Source: Bacillus timonensis (GTDB lineage Bacteria > Bacillota > Bacilli > Bacillales > Bacillaceae_L). Taken from it: 64,000 nucleotides of DNA. The notes below the pieces were generated by a model. The model was given only the letters and a program-made list of their open reading frames with translations, did not search any database and was not told the DNA's origin. Below, one piece after another: positions 10,955-17,463 of the stretch. The DNA is taken from positions 310,001-374,000 of the forward strand of contig JAIVAN010000003.1 of assembly GCA_020171895.1 (NCBI GenBank). The letters run 5' to 3'. Both the position numbers and the translations under genes were made by a program. How positions within the stretch are numbered: the stretch's first letter is position 1; the number at the start of each line of letters is the position of its first letter.

Positions 10955-11605
10955 ATGCTTAAAATAGCACCATCGATTTTATCAGCAGACTTTTCAAAGC
11001 TCGCGGATGAAATTAAAGATGTAGAAAAAGGTGGAGCCGATTATATTCATGTAGATGTCATGGATGGTCATTTTGTTCCGAACATAACGATTGGTCCTTT
11101 AATCGTTGAAGCGATTAGGCCGATTACTAACCTACCATTGGATGTACATTTGATGATTGAAAAACCAGATCAATATATTGAGACATTCGCAAAAGCAGGT
11201 GCCGATATTATCTCAGTTCATGTGGAAGCTTGTACGCATTTACATAGAACTATCCAACTTATAAAATCGTTTGGAGTAAAGGCTGGAGTAGTTCTTAATC
11301 CTGCAACTCCAGTACATTCTATACAGCATATTTTAGAGGATGTGGATCTAGTTTTACTTATGACGGTAAACCCTGGCTTTGGGGGGCAAAAATTCATTGA
11401 AAATGTACTTCCAAAAATTAAGCAAGTAGCTAACTTAGTAAATGAAAATAACTTAAGTGTTGAAATTGAAGTTGATGGTGGAGTCAATAAAGAAACTGCA
11501 AAGCTCTGTGTGGAAGCTGGTGCGAATGTTCTTGTGGCGGGTTCAGCTATTTACAATGAACAAAATCGTCAACACGCAATTTCACTAATTCGTGGAAATA
11601 ATTAA
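10955..11605 (+). CDS. rpe: Ribulose-phosphate 3-epimerase
   Basis: Interconverts ribulose-5-phosphate and xylulose-5-phosphate in the pentose phosphate pathway. 216 residues, TIM barrel. Metal/active-site segments HVDVMDGHFVPNITIGP, LDVHLMIE, TVNPGFGGQKF and IEVDGGVN are all intact. It is the last gene of the priA-to-rpe run; a strong intrinsic terminator follows at once. Confidence 0.98.
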   Translation: MLKIAPSILSADFSKLADEIKDVEKGGADYIHVDVMDGHFVPNITIGPLIVEAIRPITNLPLDVHLMIEKPDQYIETFAKAGADIISVHVEACTHLHRTIQLIKSFGVKAGVVLNPATPVHSIQHILEDVDLVLLMTVNPGFGGQKFIENVLPKIKQVANLVNENNLSVEIEVDGGVNKETAKLCVEAGANVLVAGSAIYNEQNRQHAISLIRGNN

Positions 11606-11610
11606 TAAAG

Positions 11611-11642
11611 ACATGGCCATAAAAGGTCATGTTTTTTTTTTA
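11611..11642 (+). terminator. Intrinsic terminator after rpe
   Basis: Stem ACATGGCC (11611-11618) pairs with GGTCATGT (11625-11632) around an ATAAAA loop, with one G-T pair, and a long T-run follows directly. It closes the coaBC-rpe transcript. Confidence 0.85.
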
Positions 11643-11766
11643 TGTTTTTTACTTTTCAAGTATCAAAATGTTTAAGATAATTAAAAGTTAAAAAAGCAAT
11701 AAAAAAACCTTCATGATTTTATGACCTTTGAACAAAATAAGAAGTGAAGAAATGGAGGGATACTAA

Positions 11767-11952
11767 GTGGATATATCTAAAGATGATCAAGCTATAATAG
11801 AGTTTGCTTTAAAAGAAACTTTAAATAACAGCACAGACTATGAAGTAATTGAACAATTAGAAAACACTTTAAAAAGATTAAAGAATAACAAATATGAAAA
11901 TGAAGCACAAAAAGACGGTTTTCGTTACGATTATGACGATTTTTCTATATAA
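11767..11952 (+). CDS. Small uncharacterised acidic/helical protein (61 aa)
   Basis: I do not recognise this protein. The frame starts with GTG 11767 preceded by a good Shine-Dalgarno (GGAGGG at 11755-11760) and ends just before its own terminator, which argues for a real monocistronic gene. The product is hydrophilic with no signal peptide or membrane span. It has a predicted helical stretch rich in D, E, N and K (for example ALKETLNNSTDYEVIEQLE) and an aromatic/acidic tail (FRYDYDDFSI). It lies in the rpe-thiN interval, where B. subtilis has no such gene as far as I recall. Coding status is likely, function unknown. Confidence 0.6.
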   Translation: MDISKDDQAIIEFALKETLNNSTDYEVIEQLENTLKRLKNNKYENEAQKDGFRYDYDDFSI

Positions 11953-11953
11953 T

Positions 11954-11983
11954 AGTACTATCCAATGGGTAGTGCTTTTTTTA
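11954..11983 (+). terminator. Intrinsic terminator after the 61-aa gene
   Basis: AGTACTATCC (11954-11963) pairs with GGGTAGTGCT (11967-11976), including two G-T pairs, around a 3-base loop, followed by seven T residues. Confidence 0.8.
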
Positions 11984-12000
11984 ATTTATACGATACAACC

Positions 12001-12040
12001 AAGATTAACACCCATGTTCAGATTCATAAATTCAGGGTAG
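12001..12040 (-). repeat. Truncated, inverted left end of the GC-rich hairpin repeat
   Basis: Read on the - strand this stretch begins CTACCCTGAA, continues with CTGAACATGGGTGTTAA and stops where the GC-rich core would begin. That is the left end of the repeat family (compare copy C from 31935 and copy A from 12062). It faces copy A head to head with about 21 bases between. The two left ends therefore form a large imperfect palindrome (12007-12021 against 12078-12093). Confidence 0.75.
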
Positions 12041-12061
12041 ACTTAAATGCAATTGTGCATC

Positions 12062-12289
12062 CCCTGAAAATACGACACTGAACATGGGGTGTTAACCTTC
12101 GTTGCAGGAACCTCGCTTTCCGCGGGGCGCTTCTTGAGCCTCCTCGGCTTTGCCTGTGGGGTCTCAAGACTAGCGCTATCTCCCGCAGGAGTCTCGGTCC
12201 TTCCACTTCGGTTAACACGCATGAATTACTTAAAAGTCAACATTCTATACAAGAAAATTCAAGTTCACATTTTCATCCTTCATGGTGCA
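12062..12289 (+). repeat. GC-rich interspersed hairpin repeat, copy A
   Basis: About 228 bases. The left end CCCTGAAAATACGAC (12062-12076) leads to a core of 130 bases bounded by the inverted repeats GTGTTAACC (12089-12097) and GGTTAACAC (12210-12218). An AT-rich right arm ends in CATGGTGCA (12281-12289). The core is much richer in G+C than the surrounding DNA and holds nested stems: GCGGG with CCCGC, GCGCT with AGCGC, and CTTGAG with CTCAAG. Near-identical copies are at 28084-28273 (inverted), 31935-32152 and 32174-32398. Short frames across it on either strand are not conserved as protein and are taken as artefacts. Confidence 0.9.
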
Positions 12290-12348
12290 AAGCTCTATAA
12301 AAATTAAAGCAGCTACTACATAAAAAAATTTAAAGTTAGGTGATTGTC

Positions 12349-12987
12349 GTGAATATACATATACTAGCAGGTGGTCCTAAAGAGTTTGTCCCAGATTTAA
12401 ACCCATACGCCAATGAAACTTGGGTAGGAGTTGATAAAGGTGTCCTATACTTAATTAATGAAGGAATCACACCAGTAGAATCCTTTGGCGATTTCGATTC
12501 AGTAACGGAAGAAGAAAGACATTTCTTGCAAACTAACACAAACCTGAATATTTACCCAGCTGAAAAAGATAAAACAGACCTAGAACTTGCACTAGATTGG
12601 GCAATTCAACAAAACCCATGTCAAATTAAAATCTTTGGTGCTACTGGAGGTAGATTGGATCATTTTTTAGCCAACGTTCAATTGCTTTCACAACCCCTTA
12701 ACAAAAATATTGATTGTGAATTAATCGATAAACAAAACGTTTTAACATTAAAAAAACCAGGTACTTATAATATAGAAAAAAACACGAATTATCCATACGT
12801 TTCTTTTCTCCCTTTCAAGCAAGAGATAAAGGATTTAACACTAATTGATTTTAAATACAAATTAAAAAACAGTAATATTTCTTTCGGATCAACACTATGT
12901 ATAAGTAACGAACTTATCAATAATATAGGTACTTTTTCATTCAAGGATGGCATATTAATGATGATAAGAAGTAGTGATGCTTTTTAG
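12349..12987 (+). CDS. thiN: Thiamine pyrophosphokinase
   Basis: Transfers pyrophosphate from ATP to thiamine, giving thiamine diphosphate. 212 residues from GTG 12349, chosen over GTG 12340 because AGGTGA (12339-12344) is spaced for it and the protein then begins MNIHILAGGPKEFVP, as in the family. Motifs GVDKGVLYLI, SFGDFDSVTEEE, EKDKTDLELALDWA and IFGATGGRLDHFLANV supply the acidic and glycine-rich active site. B. subtilis has the same rpe-thiN-spoVM order, but here the small gene and repeat copy A have been placed between rpe and thiN. I see no TPP riboswitch upstream. Confidence 0.93.
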   Translation: MNIHILAGGPKEFVPDLNPYANETWVGVDKGVLYLINEGITPVESFGDFDSVTEEERHFLQTNTNLNIYPAEKDKTDLELALDWAIQQNPCQIKIFGATGGRLDHFLANVQLLSQPLNKNIDCELIDKQNVLTLKKPGTYNIEKNTNYPYVSFLPFKQEIKDLTLIDFKYKLKNSNISFGSTLCISNELINNIGTFSFKDGILMMIRSSDAF

Positions 12988-13095
12988 AACATCATTACTT
13001 GCTAGGTACTCTTTCTTCTTTTTTGAATATACTTATAATGAAAAAGTTGGGTAAAAAACACAAAGAACGTGTAATCCGTGTTGAGGAGGGAAATT

Positions 13096-13176
13096 ATGAA
13101 ATTTTATACGATTAAATTACCAAAGTTTCTCGGGGGAATTGTACGCGCAATGTTAGGGTCTTTTAAAAAGGGATAA
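13096..13176 (+). CDS. spoVM: Stage V sporulation protein M
   Basis: 26-residue amphipathic peptide (MKFYTIKLPKFLGGIVRAML, then GSFKKG). It binds the convex outer forespore membrane, anchors SpoIVA at the base of the spore coat, and inhibits FtsH. A strong Shine-Dalgarno (GAGGAGGG, 13083-13090) precedes ATG 13096. The residues known to matter for membrane placement, including the proline at position 9, are kept. Its position between thiN and rpmB matches B. subtilis. This is the clearest evidence in the window that the organism forms endospores. In B. subtilis it is expressed from a mother-cell sigma-E promoter; I could not place one confidently here. Confidence 0.97.
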   Translation: MKFYTIKLPKFLGGIVRAMLGSFKKG

Positions 13177-13182
13177 GAAAAA

Positions 13183-13209
13183 AGCACCGTTTATGGGTGC
13201 TTTTTTTTT
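13183..13209. terminator. Bidirectional intrinsic terminator between spoVM and rpmB
   Basis: AGCACC (13183-13188) pairs with GGTGCT (13196-13201) around a 7-base loop. Nine T residues follow on the + strand and a run of A residues precedes it, so the hairpin can stop spoVM transcripts from the left and rpmB transcripts from the right. Confidence 0.85.
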
Positions 13210-13252
13210 GCGGACAATAAAATAATTTATCCTAAGATTTCAATTACGTTTA

Positions 13253-13441
13253 TTATACACGCTCTACTTTTCCAGATTTAAGTGCTCTTGCAGAAACGTA
13301 TACGCGTTTAGGTTTACCATTTACTAAAATACGTACTTTTTGAAGGTTTGCACCCCATGTACGTTTTGTAGCGTTCATCGCATGAGAACGAGCATTACCA
13401 GAACGACTTTTTTTACCAGTAATTACACATTTACGTGCCAT
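13253..13441 (-). CDS. rpmB: 50S ribosomal protein L28
   Basis: 62-residue large-subunit protein, the only recognised gene on the - strand. Sequence begins [20 protein letters not shown] and is very basic. Only one cysteine remains, so this is the zinc-independent form. A strong Shine-Dalgarno (read as TTAGGAGGGAAATAG on the - strand) precedes the start. A candidate promoter read leftwards has TTGCAA at 13539-13534 and an AT-rich -10 around 13516-13511. It diverges from yloU, as in B. subtilis. Confidence 0.98.
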   Translation of the reverse strand: MARKCVITGKKSRSGNARSHAMNATKRTWGANLQKVRILVNGKPKRVYVSARALKSGKVERV

Positions 13442-13571
13442 ACTATTTCCCTCCTAACTTACGAAAAACTAACCATTTCAAATGTTTATAGTATGTGAAA
13501 ATACTTATTTAATTTATCACACCTAAAATAATATTGCAATACTTCTTATTAAACCTTTCAAGAAATATCCC

Positions 13572-13660
13572 TTGACATATAATTTTTGAAATACTGTACA
13601 ATACTAATAGTACATATTCAACTATTAAGGATTTACTTTTAAAAAAGTTTCTCTTATAGT
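13572..13660 (+). promoter_or_regulatory. Candidate sigma-A promoters for yloU-fakA
   Basis: Two candidates are visible. TTGACA at 13572-13577 with TACAAT at 13597-13602 has good boxes but a long 19-base spacer. TTTACT at 13632-13637 with TATAGT at 13655-13660 has a 17-base spacer but a weaker -35. Either would give a short leader before the start at 13707. This is inference from consensus matching only. Confidence 0.4.
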
Positions 13661-13706
13661 AAAATGACTATAGTTAAACTGAACAATTTCAAAAGGGGGA
13701 ACTTAC

Positions 13707-14069
13707 ATGTCCATCGAACTAAAAACAAAATACGGGCAAATTGATATATCTAATGATGTAGTAGCAACTGTTGCTGGTGGTGCTGCAATAGATTGTTACG
13801 GAATTGTTGGAATGGCATCAAAAAACCAAATTAAAGATGGAATTACAGAAATCCTGAGAAAAGAGAACTTTACTCGAGGAATTATTGTCCGTCAAGAAAA
13901 TGATGAAGTACATATCGACATGTATATAATTGTAAGCTACGGCACAAAGATTTCTGAAGTTGCCCACAATGTTCAAACAAAAGTGAAATATACTCTAGAC
14001 CAAACAGTTGGACTAGTAGTTGATTCAGTTAATATTTTTGTGCAAGGTGTTCGTGTAACGAACCCGTAA
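13707..14069 (+). CDS. yloU: Asp23/Gls24 family envelope stress response protein YloU
   Basis: 120 residues of the Asp23 (DUF322) family: small cytoplasmic proteins found near the membrane in Gram-positives and linked to alkaline or envelope stress. Family features seen: an N-terminal strand (LKTKYGQIDISNDVVAT), the glycine-rich segment GGAAIDCYGIVGMA and the C-terminal helix AHNVQTKVKYTLDQ. Start ATG 13707 follows AAGGGGGA. It lies 17 bases before fakA, and this pairing is common across Firmicutes, though I know of no proven functional link. Confidence 0.92.
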   Translation: MSIELKTKYGQIDISNDVVATVAGGAAIDCYGIVGMASKNQIKDGITEILRKENFTRGIIVRQENDEVHIDMYIIVSYGTKISEVAHNVQTKVKYTLDQTVGLVVDSVNIFVQGVRVTNP

Positions 14070-14086
14070 AGAGGAGGAAAAAGTCT

Positions 14087-15766
14087 GTGTCAATCAATAG
14101 TCTTGATGGAAAACGTTTTGCTGAAATGGTGATTCAAGGAGCCAGCCATTTATCAAACAATGCAAAAATGGTAGATGCACTAAACGTTTTCCCAGTTCCA
14201 GATGGCGATACTGGTACAAATATGAACCTTTCAATGACATCTGGTGCAAAAGAAGTGAAGAATAATGTACAAAGTCATATTGGCAAAGTTGGAAGTGCTC
14301 TTGCTAAGGGTCTATTAATGGGAGCAAGGGGTAATTCAGGTGTTATTCTTTCTCAACTCTTTAGAGGATTTTCTAAAGCAATTGAGAGTAAGGAAGTAAT
14401 TACATCTATTGATTTTGCTAACGCTTTAGATGCTGGTGTGCAGACTGCATATAAAGCAGTTATGAAGCCTGTAGAAGGGACTATTTTAACTGTTGCGAAG
14501 GATGCAGCTAAACACGCTGTTGTTATTGCTAAGTCTGAAGAAGATATTATTAAACTAATGGAAGAAGTTCTAAAAGAAGCAAAAGCCTCTTTAAACCGTA
14601 CGCCTGATCTTTTACCAGTACTAAAAGAGGTTGGTGTAGTTGATAGTGGCGGGCAAGGTCTAGTACTTGTTTACGAAGGTTTTCTAGCAGTTCTAAAAGG
14701 TGAAAAATTATCAGATATGCCAATTTCAGCACCTTCAATGACAGATCTAGTAAACGCTGAGCACCATAAAGGCGTCCATGCTTATATTAATACGGAAGAT
14801 ATTGAATTTGGATATTGTACCGAATTTATGGTTAAGTTTGAAGAGGATAAATTAAAGAAAAACCCATTCTCTGAAGACCAATTTAGACAAGATTTAAGCA
14901 AACATGGTGATTCTCTTCTAGTAATTTCAGATGAAAACATTGTAAAGGTACATATTCATGCAGAGCATCCTGGAGATTGCTTGTCATATGGGCAAAGGTA
15001 CGGTAGCTTAATTAACATGAAAATTGAAAATATGCGTGAACAGCATTCTAGCCTTTTTGAAGAAGAATCTAGCATAGAACAGCCAAAGAAAAGTGCACCT
15101 AAAGAAAAAAGCAAATATGGCATCGTAAGTGTGGCAATGGGTTCTGGTATATCAGATTTATTCAAAAGTATCGGAGCGCACTCAGTAATTGAGGGCGGAC
15201 AAACAATGAATCCTAGTACAGAGGATATTGTAAAAGCTATCGAGGATGTACATGCTGAAAACGTGATCATCCTTCCAAATAATAAAAACATTATTATGGC
15301 TGCAGAACAAGCTGCATCTGTAGTTGAAGGAAATGTAGTCGTTGTTCCTTCTAAAACAGTCCCACAGGGAATGGCTGCGTTACTTTCATTTAATCCAAGT
15401 GTTGAACTTGATCAAAATAAAGAACTTATGATTGAAGCACTAGGAAATGTAAAGACTGGACAAGTAACTTATGCTGTTAGAGATACTAACATTGATGGTC
15501 TAGATATTTCTAAAGATGATTACATGGGTATCGCTGAGGGGAAAATCACCTTAACAAATAAGAATAAGGTGGAAACAGCTAAAGGACTATTAAGAGACTT
15601 ACTAACAGATGAGGATGAAATTTTAACCATTATTTATGGTGAAGATGCATCTGAAGAGGACGTAAATGAACTAGTATCGTTTGTTGAAGAAAAGTTTGAA
15701 GAGATAGAAGTAGAAATTCATAATGGAAAACAACCATTATACTCATTTATCTTTTCAGTTGAATAA
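14087..15766 (+). CDS. fakA: Fatty acid kinase subunit FakA (DAK2 domain, YloV)
   Basis: ATP-binding subunit of fatty acid kinase, which with FakB (DegV-type fatty-acid carrier) phosphorylates exogenous fatty acids for phospholipid synthesis. 559 residues. The N-terminal DhaL/DAK2 domain carries NVFPVPDGDTGTNMNLS and GARGNSGVILSQLFRG, which bind Mg-ATP. VDSGGQGLVLVYEGF follows near residue 190. The C-terminal half resembles the EDD/DegV-like fold. Start GTG 14087 follows GAGGAGG. The protein was long annotated as a dihydroxyacetone kinase-like phosphatase; the FakA assignment is from family knowledge. Confidence 0.93.
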   Translation: MSINSLDGKRFAEMVIQGASHLSNNAKMVDALNVFPVPDGDTGTNMNLSMTSGAKEVKNNVQSHIGKVGSALAKGLLMGARGNSGVILSQLFRGFSKAIESKEVITSIDFANALDAGVQTAYKAVMKPVEGTILTVAKDAAKHAVVIAKSEEDIIKLMEEVLKEAKASLNRTPDLLPVLKEVGVVDSGGQGLVLVYEGFLAVLKGEKLSDMPISAPSMTDLVNAEHHKGVHAYINTEDIEFGYCTEFMVKFEEDKLKKNPFSEDQFRQDLSKHGDSLLVISDENIVKVHIHAEHPGDCLSYGQRYGSLINMKIENMREQHSSLFEEESSIEQPKKSAPKEKSKYGIVSVAMGSGISDLFKSIGAHSVIEGGQTMNPSTEDIVKAIEDVHAENVIILPNNKNIIMAAEQAASVVEGNVVVVPSKTVPQGMAALLSFNPSVELDQNKELMIEALGNVKTGQVTYAVRDTNIDGLDISKDDYMGIAEGKITLTNKNKVETAKGLLRDLLTDEDEILTIIYGEDASEEDVNELVSFVEEKFEEIEVEIHNGKQPLYSFIFSVE

Positions 15767-15774
15767 TGTATGAT

Positions 15775-15806
15775 GAAATAGAAGGGGATTTTTCCCCTTC
15801 TATTTC
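15775..15806 (+). terminator. Perfect 14-bp hairpin after fakA
   Basis: GAAATAGAAGGGGA (15775-15788) and TCCCCTTCTATTTC (15793-15806) pair without mismatch around a TTTT loop. There is no T-run after the stem, so termination may be weak or the hairpin may mainly protect the 3' end. Confidence 0.65.
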
Positions 15807-15859
15807 AATGTGAAAAGAAAATTAATGACGATTGTAGAGATAGATTTGGGAGGGGTATC

Positions 15860-16522
15860 ATGAAATATAGAAGTGTTTTTGATATTATTGGACCTGTAAT
15901 GATTGGACCTTCTAGTTCACATACGGCTGGTGCTGCTCGTATAGGAAGAGTTGCAAGAAGTTTATTTGGTCGTGAGCCTAAATGGGCAAAAATTTCTTTT
16001 TATGGATCATTTGCCAAAACCTACAAAGGGCATGGAACTGATGTCGCAATTGTAGGTGGACTTTTGGATTTTGATACATTCGATGAAAGAATAAAAACCT
16101 CCTTAGAATTAGCAAATAAATCTGGGTTGAGCGTTCAATTTCATGAAGAAGATGCATTAACTGATCACCCTAATACTGCTCGTGTTCGAATAGGTGATGA
16201 AAAAGCTGAACTTGAGTTAGTAGGTATTTCAATTGGTGGAGGAAAAATTGAAATTACTGAACTTAATGGATTTCAATTAAAGCTTTCTGGTAATCATCCC
16301 GCTATATTAGTTGTTCATAATGATAGGTACGGAGCAATTGCAGGTGTAGCAAATGTATTGGCAAAATATGAGATTAATATTGGCCATATGGAGGTTGCTC
16401 GTAAAGAAAAGGGAAAAGAAGCATTAATGACAATTGAAGTGGACCAAAACATAGATTACTTGATTATGGAAGAACTTGAGAAATTACCGAACATCATAAA
16501 GGTAACAAAAATTGTTGATTAA
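15860..16522 (+). CDS. sdaAB: L-serine dehydratase, beta subunit
   Basis: Subunit of the iron-sulfur L-serine deaminase converting serine to pyruvate and ammonia. 220 residues. The N-terminal family motif is GPSSSHTAGAARIGRVAR. A C-terminal ACT domain (about residues 148-220, from AILVVHNDRYGAIAGVANV) probably senses serine. Start ATG 15860 follows GGGAGGGG. sdaAA follows after 53 bases, so both halves of the split enzyme are made together, as in B. subtilis. Confidence 0.96.
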   Translation: MKYRSVFDIIGPVMIGPSSSHTAGAARIGRVARSLFGREPKWAKISFYGSFAKTYKGHGTDVAIVGGLLDFDTFDERIKTSLELANKSGLSVQFHEEDALTDHPNTARVRIGDEKAELELVGISIGGGKIEITELNGFQLKLSGNHPAILVVHNDRYGAIAGVANVLAKYEINIGHMEVARKEKGKEALMTIEVDQNIDYLIMEELEKLPNIIKVTKIVD

Positions 16523-16575
16523 ATTCACCTTTTGGAAACGCTTCCATTTAATGTTTGGCTTTAGGAGGGAAAAAA

Positions 16576-17463
16576 ATGTTTCGTAATGTAGCAGAATTAA
16601 TCGAACTAGCTGAAAGTAAAAATATGAAAATATCTGAAATTATGATTAATCAAGAATCAGAAGTAACCGGGAAAAGTCGTGAAGAAATTATTTTGCAGAT
16701 GGATACAAACTTAAAGGTAATGGAACAAGCAGTTGAAAAAGGTATTAAAGGAGTAAAATCGGTATCAGGATTGACAGGCGGAGATGCGGTTTTAATGCAA
16801 CAATATATTGAAAAGGGTAATTTCCTTTCAGGTGAGACCATTCTTGATGCAGTTAGCAAAGCGGTTGCAACAAATGAGGTTAATGCTGCTATGGGTACTA
16901 TTTGTGCAACCCCAACGGCAGGATCAGCAGGTGTTGTTCCTGGGACTTTATTTGCAGTGCAGAAAAAACTAAATCCTACTAGAGAAGAAATGGTTCAATT
17001 TCTTTTTACTGCAGGAGCTTTTGGCTTTGTTGTCGCTAACAATGCCTCAATTTCAGGTGCTGCAGGTGGCTGTCAGGCGGAAGTTGGTTCAGCTGCAGGA
17101 ATGGCTGCGGCAGCTATTGTTGAAATGGCTGGTGGTACACCTTCTCAATCTGCAGAAGCAATGGCAATTACTCTCAAAAATATGTTAGGTCTAGTGTGTG
17201 ATCCTGTAGCTGGTTTAGTTGAGGTTCCTTGTGTAAAAAGAAACGCAATGGGAGCTGCTAATGCGATGGTAGCTGCTGACATGGCGTTAGCTGGAATTAA
17301 AAGCAGAATTCCTTGTGATGAAGTGATTGATGCTATGTACAAAATTGGTCAATCTATGCCTACTGCGTTAAAAGAAACTGCTCAAGGAGGTTTAGCGGCA
17401 ACCCCAACAGGTCGTGAATTAGAGGCGAAAATTTTCGGGATTCCGCTAAATAAAAGTGAGTAA
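16576..17463 (+). CDS. sdaAA: L-serine dehydratase, alpha subunit (iron-sulfur)
   Basis: Catalytic subunit holding the oxygen-sensitive [4Fe-4S] cluster. 295 residues from ATG 16576, preceded by TAGGAGGG; an upstream in-frame TTG at 16555 has no comparable site. Seen: ICATPTAGSAGVVPG, the cysteine in GGCQAEVGSAAGMA, and the paired cysteines in LVCDPVAGLVEVPCVKR, which with the preceding one give three cluster ligands. The 3' end overlaps the recG start by 8 bases. Confidence 0.96.
   Translation: MFRNVAELIELAESKNMKISEIMINQESEVTGKSREEIILQMDTNLKVMEQAVEKGIKGVKSVSGLTGGDAVLMQQYIEKGNFLSGETILDAVSKAVATNEVNAAMGTICATPTAGSAGVVPGTLFAVQKKLNPTREEMVQFLFTAGAFGFVVANNASISGAAGGCQAEVGSAAGMAAAAIVEMAGGTPSQSAEAMAITLKNMLGLVCDPVAGLVEVPCVKRNAMGAANAMVAADMALAGIKSRIPCDEVIDAMYKIGQSMPTALKETAQGGLAATPTGRELEAKIFGIPLNKSE

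Noticed and set aside
12024-12307. Open frames on both strands across repeat copy A (64 and 72 codons)
   Set aside because: They arise from the GC-rich repeat core, which lacks stops by composition. The same frames shift or break in the other copies, and no ribosome site fits.
12290-12348. TPP riboswitch before thiN
   Set aside because: No THI-box-like sequence or paired elements were visible; the space is filled by the end of repeat copy A and 59 AT-rich bases.
14087-15766. Dihydroxyacetone kinase
   Set aside because: The DhaL-like domain is followed by the FakA-type C-terminal region and no DhaK partner is present; the yloU-fakA context fits fatty acid kinase.
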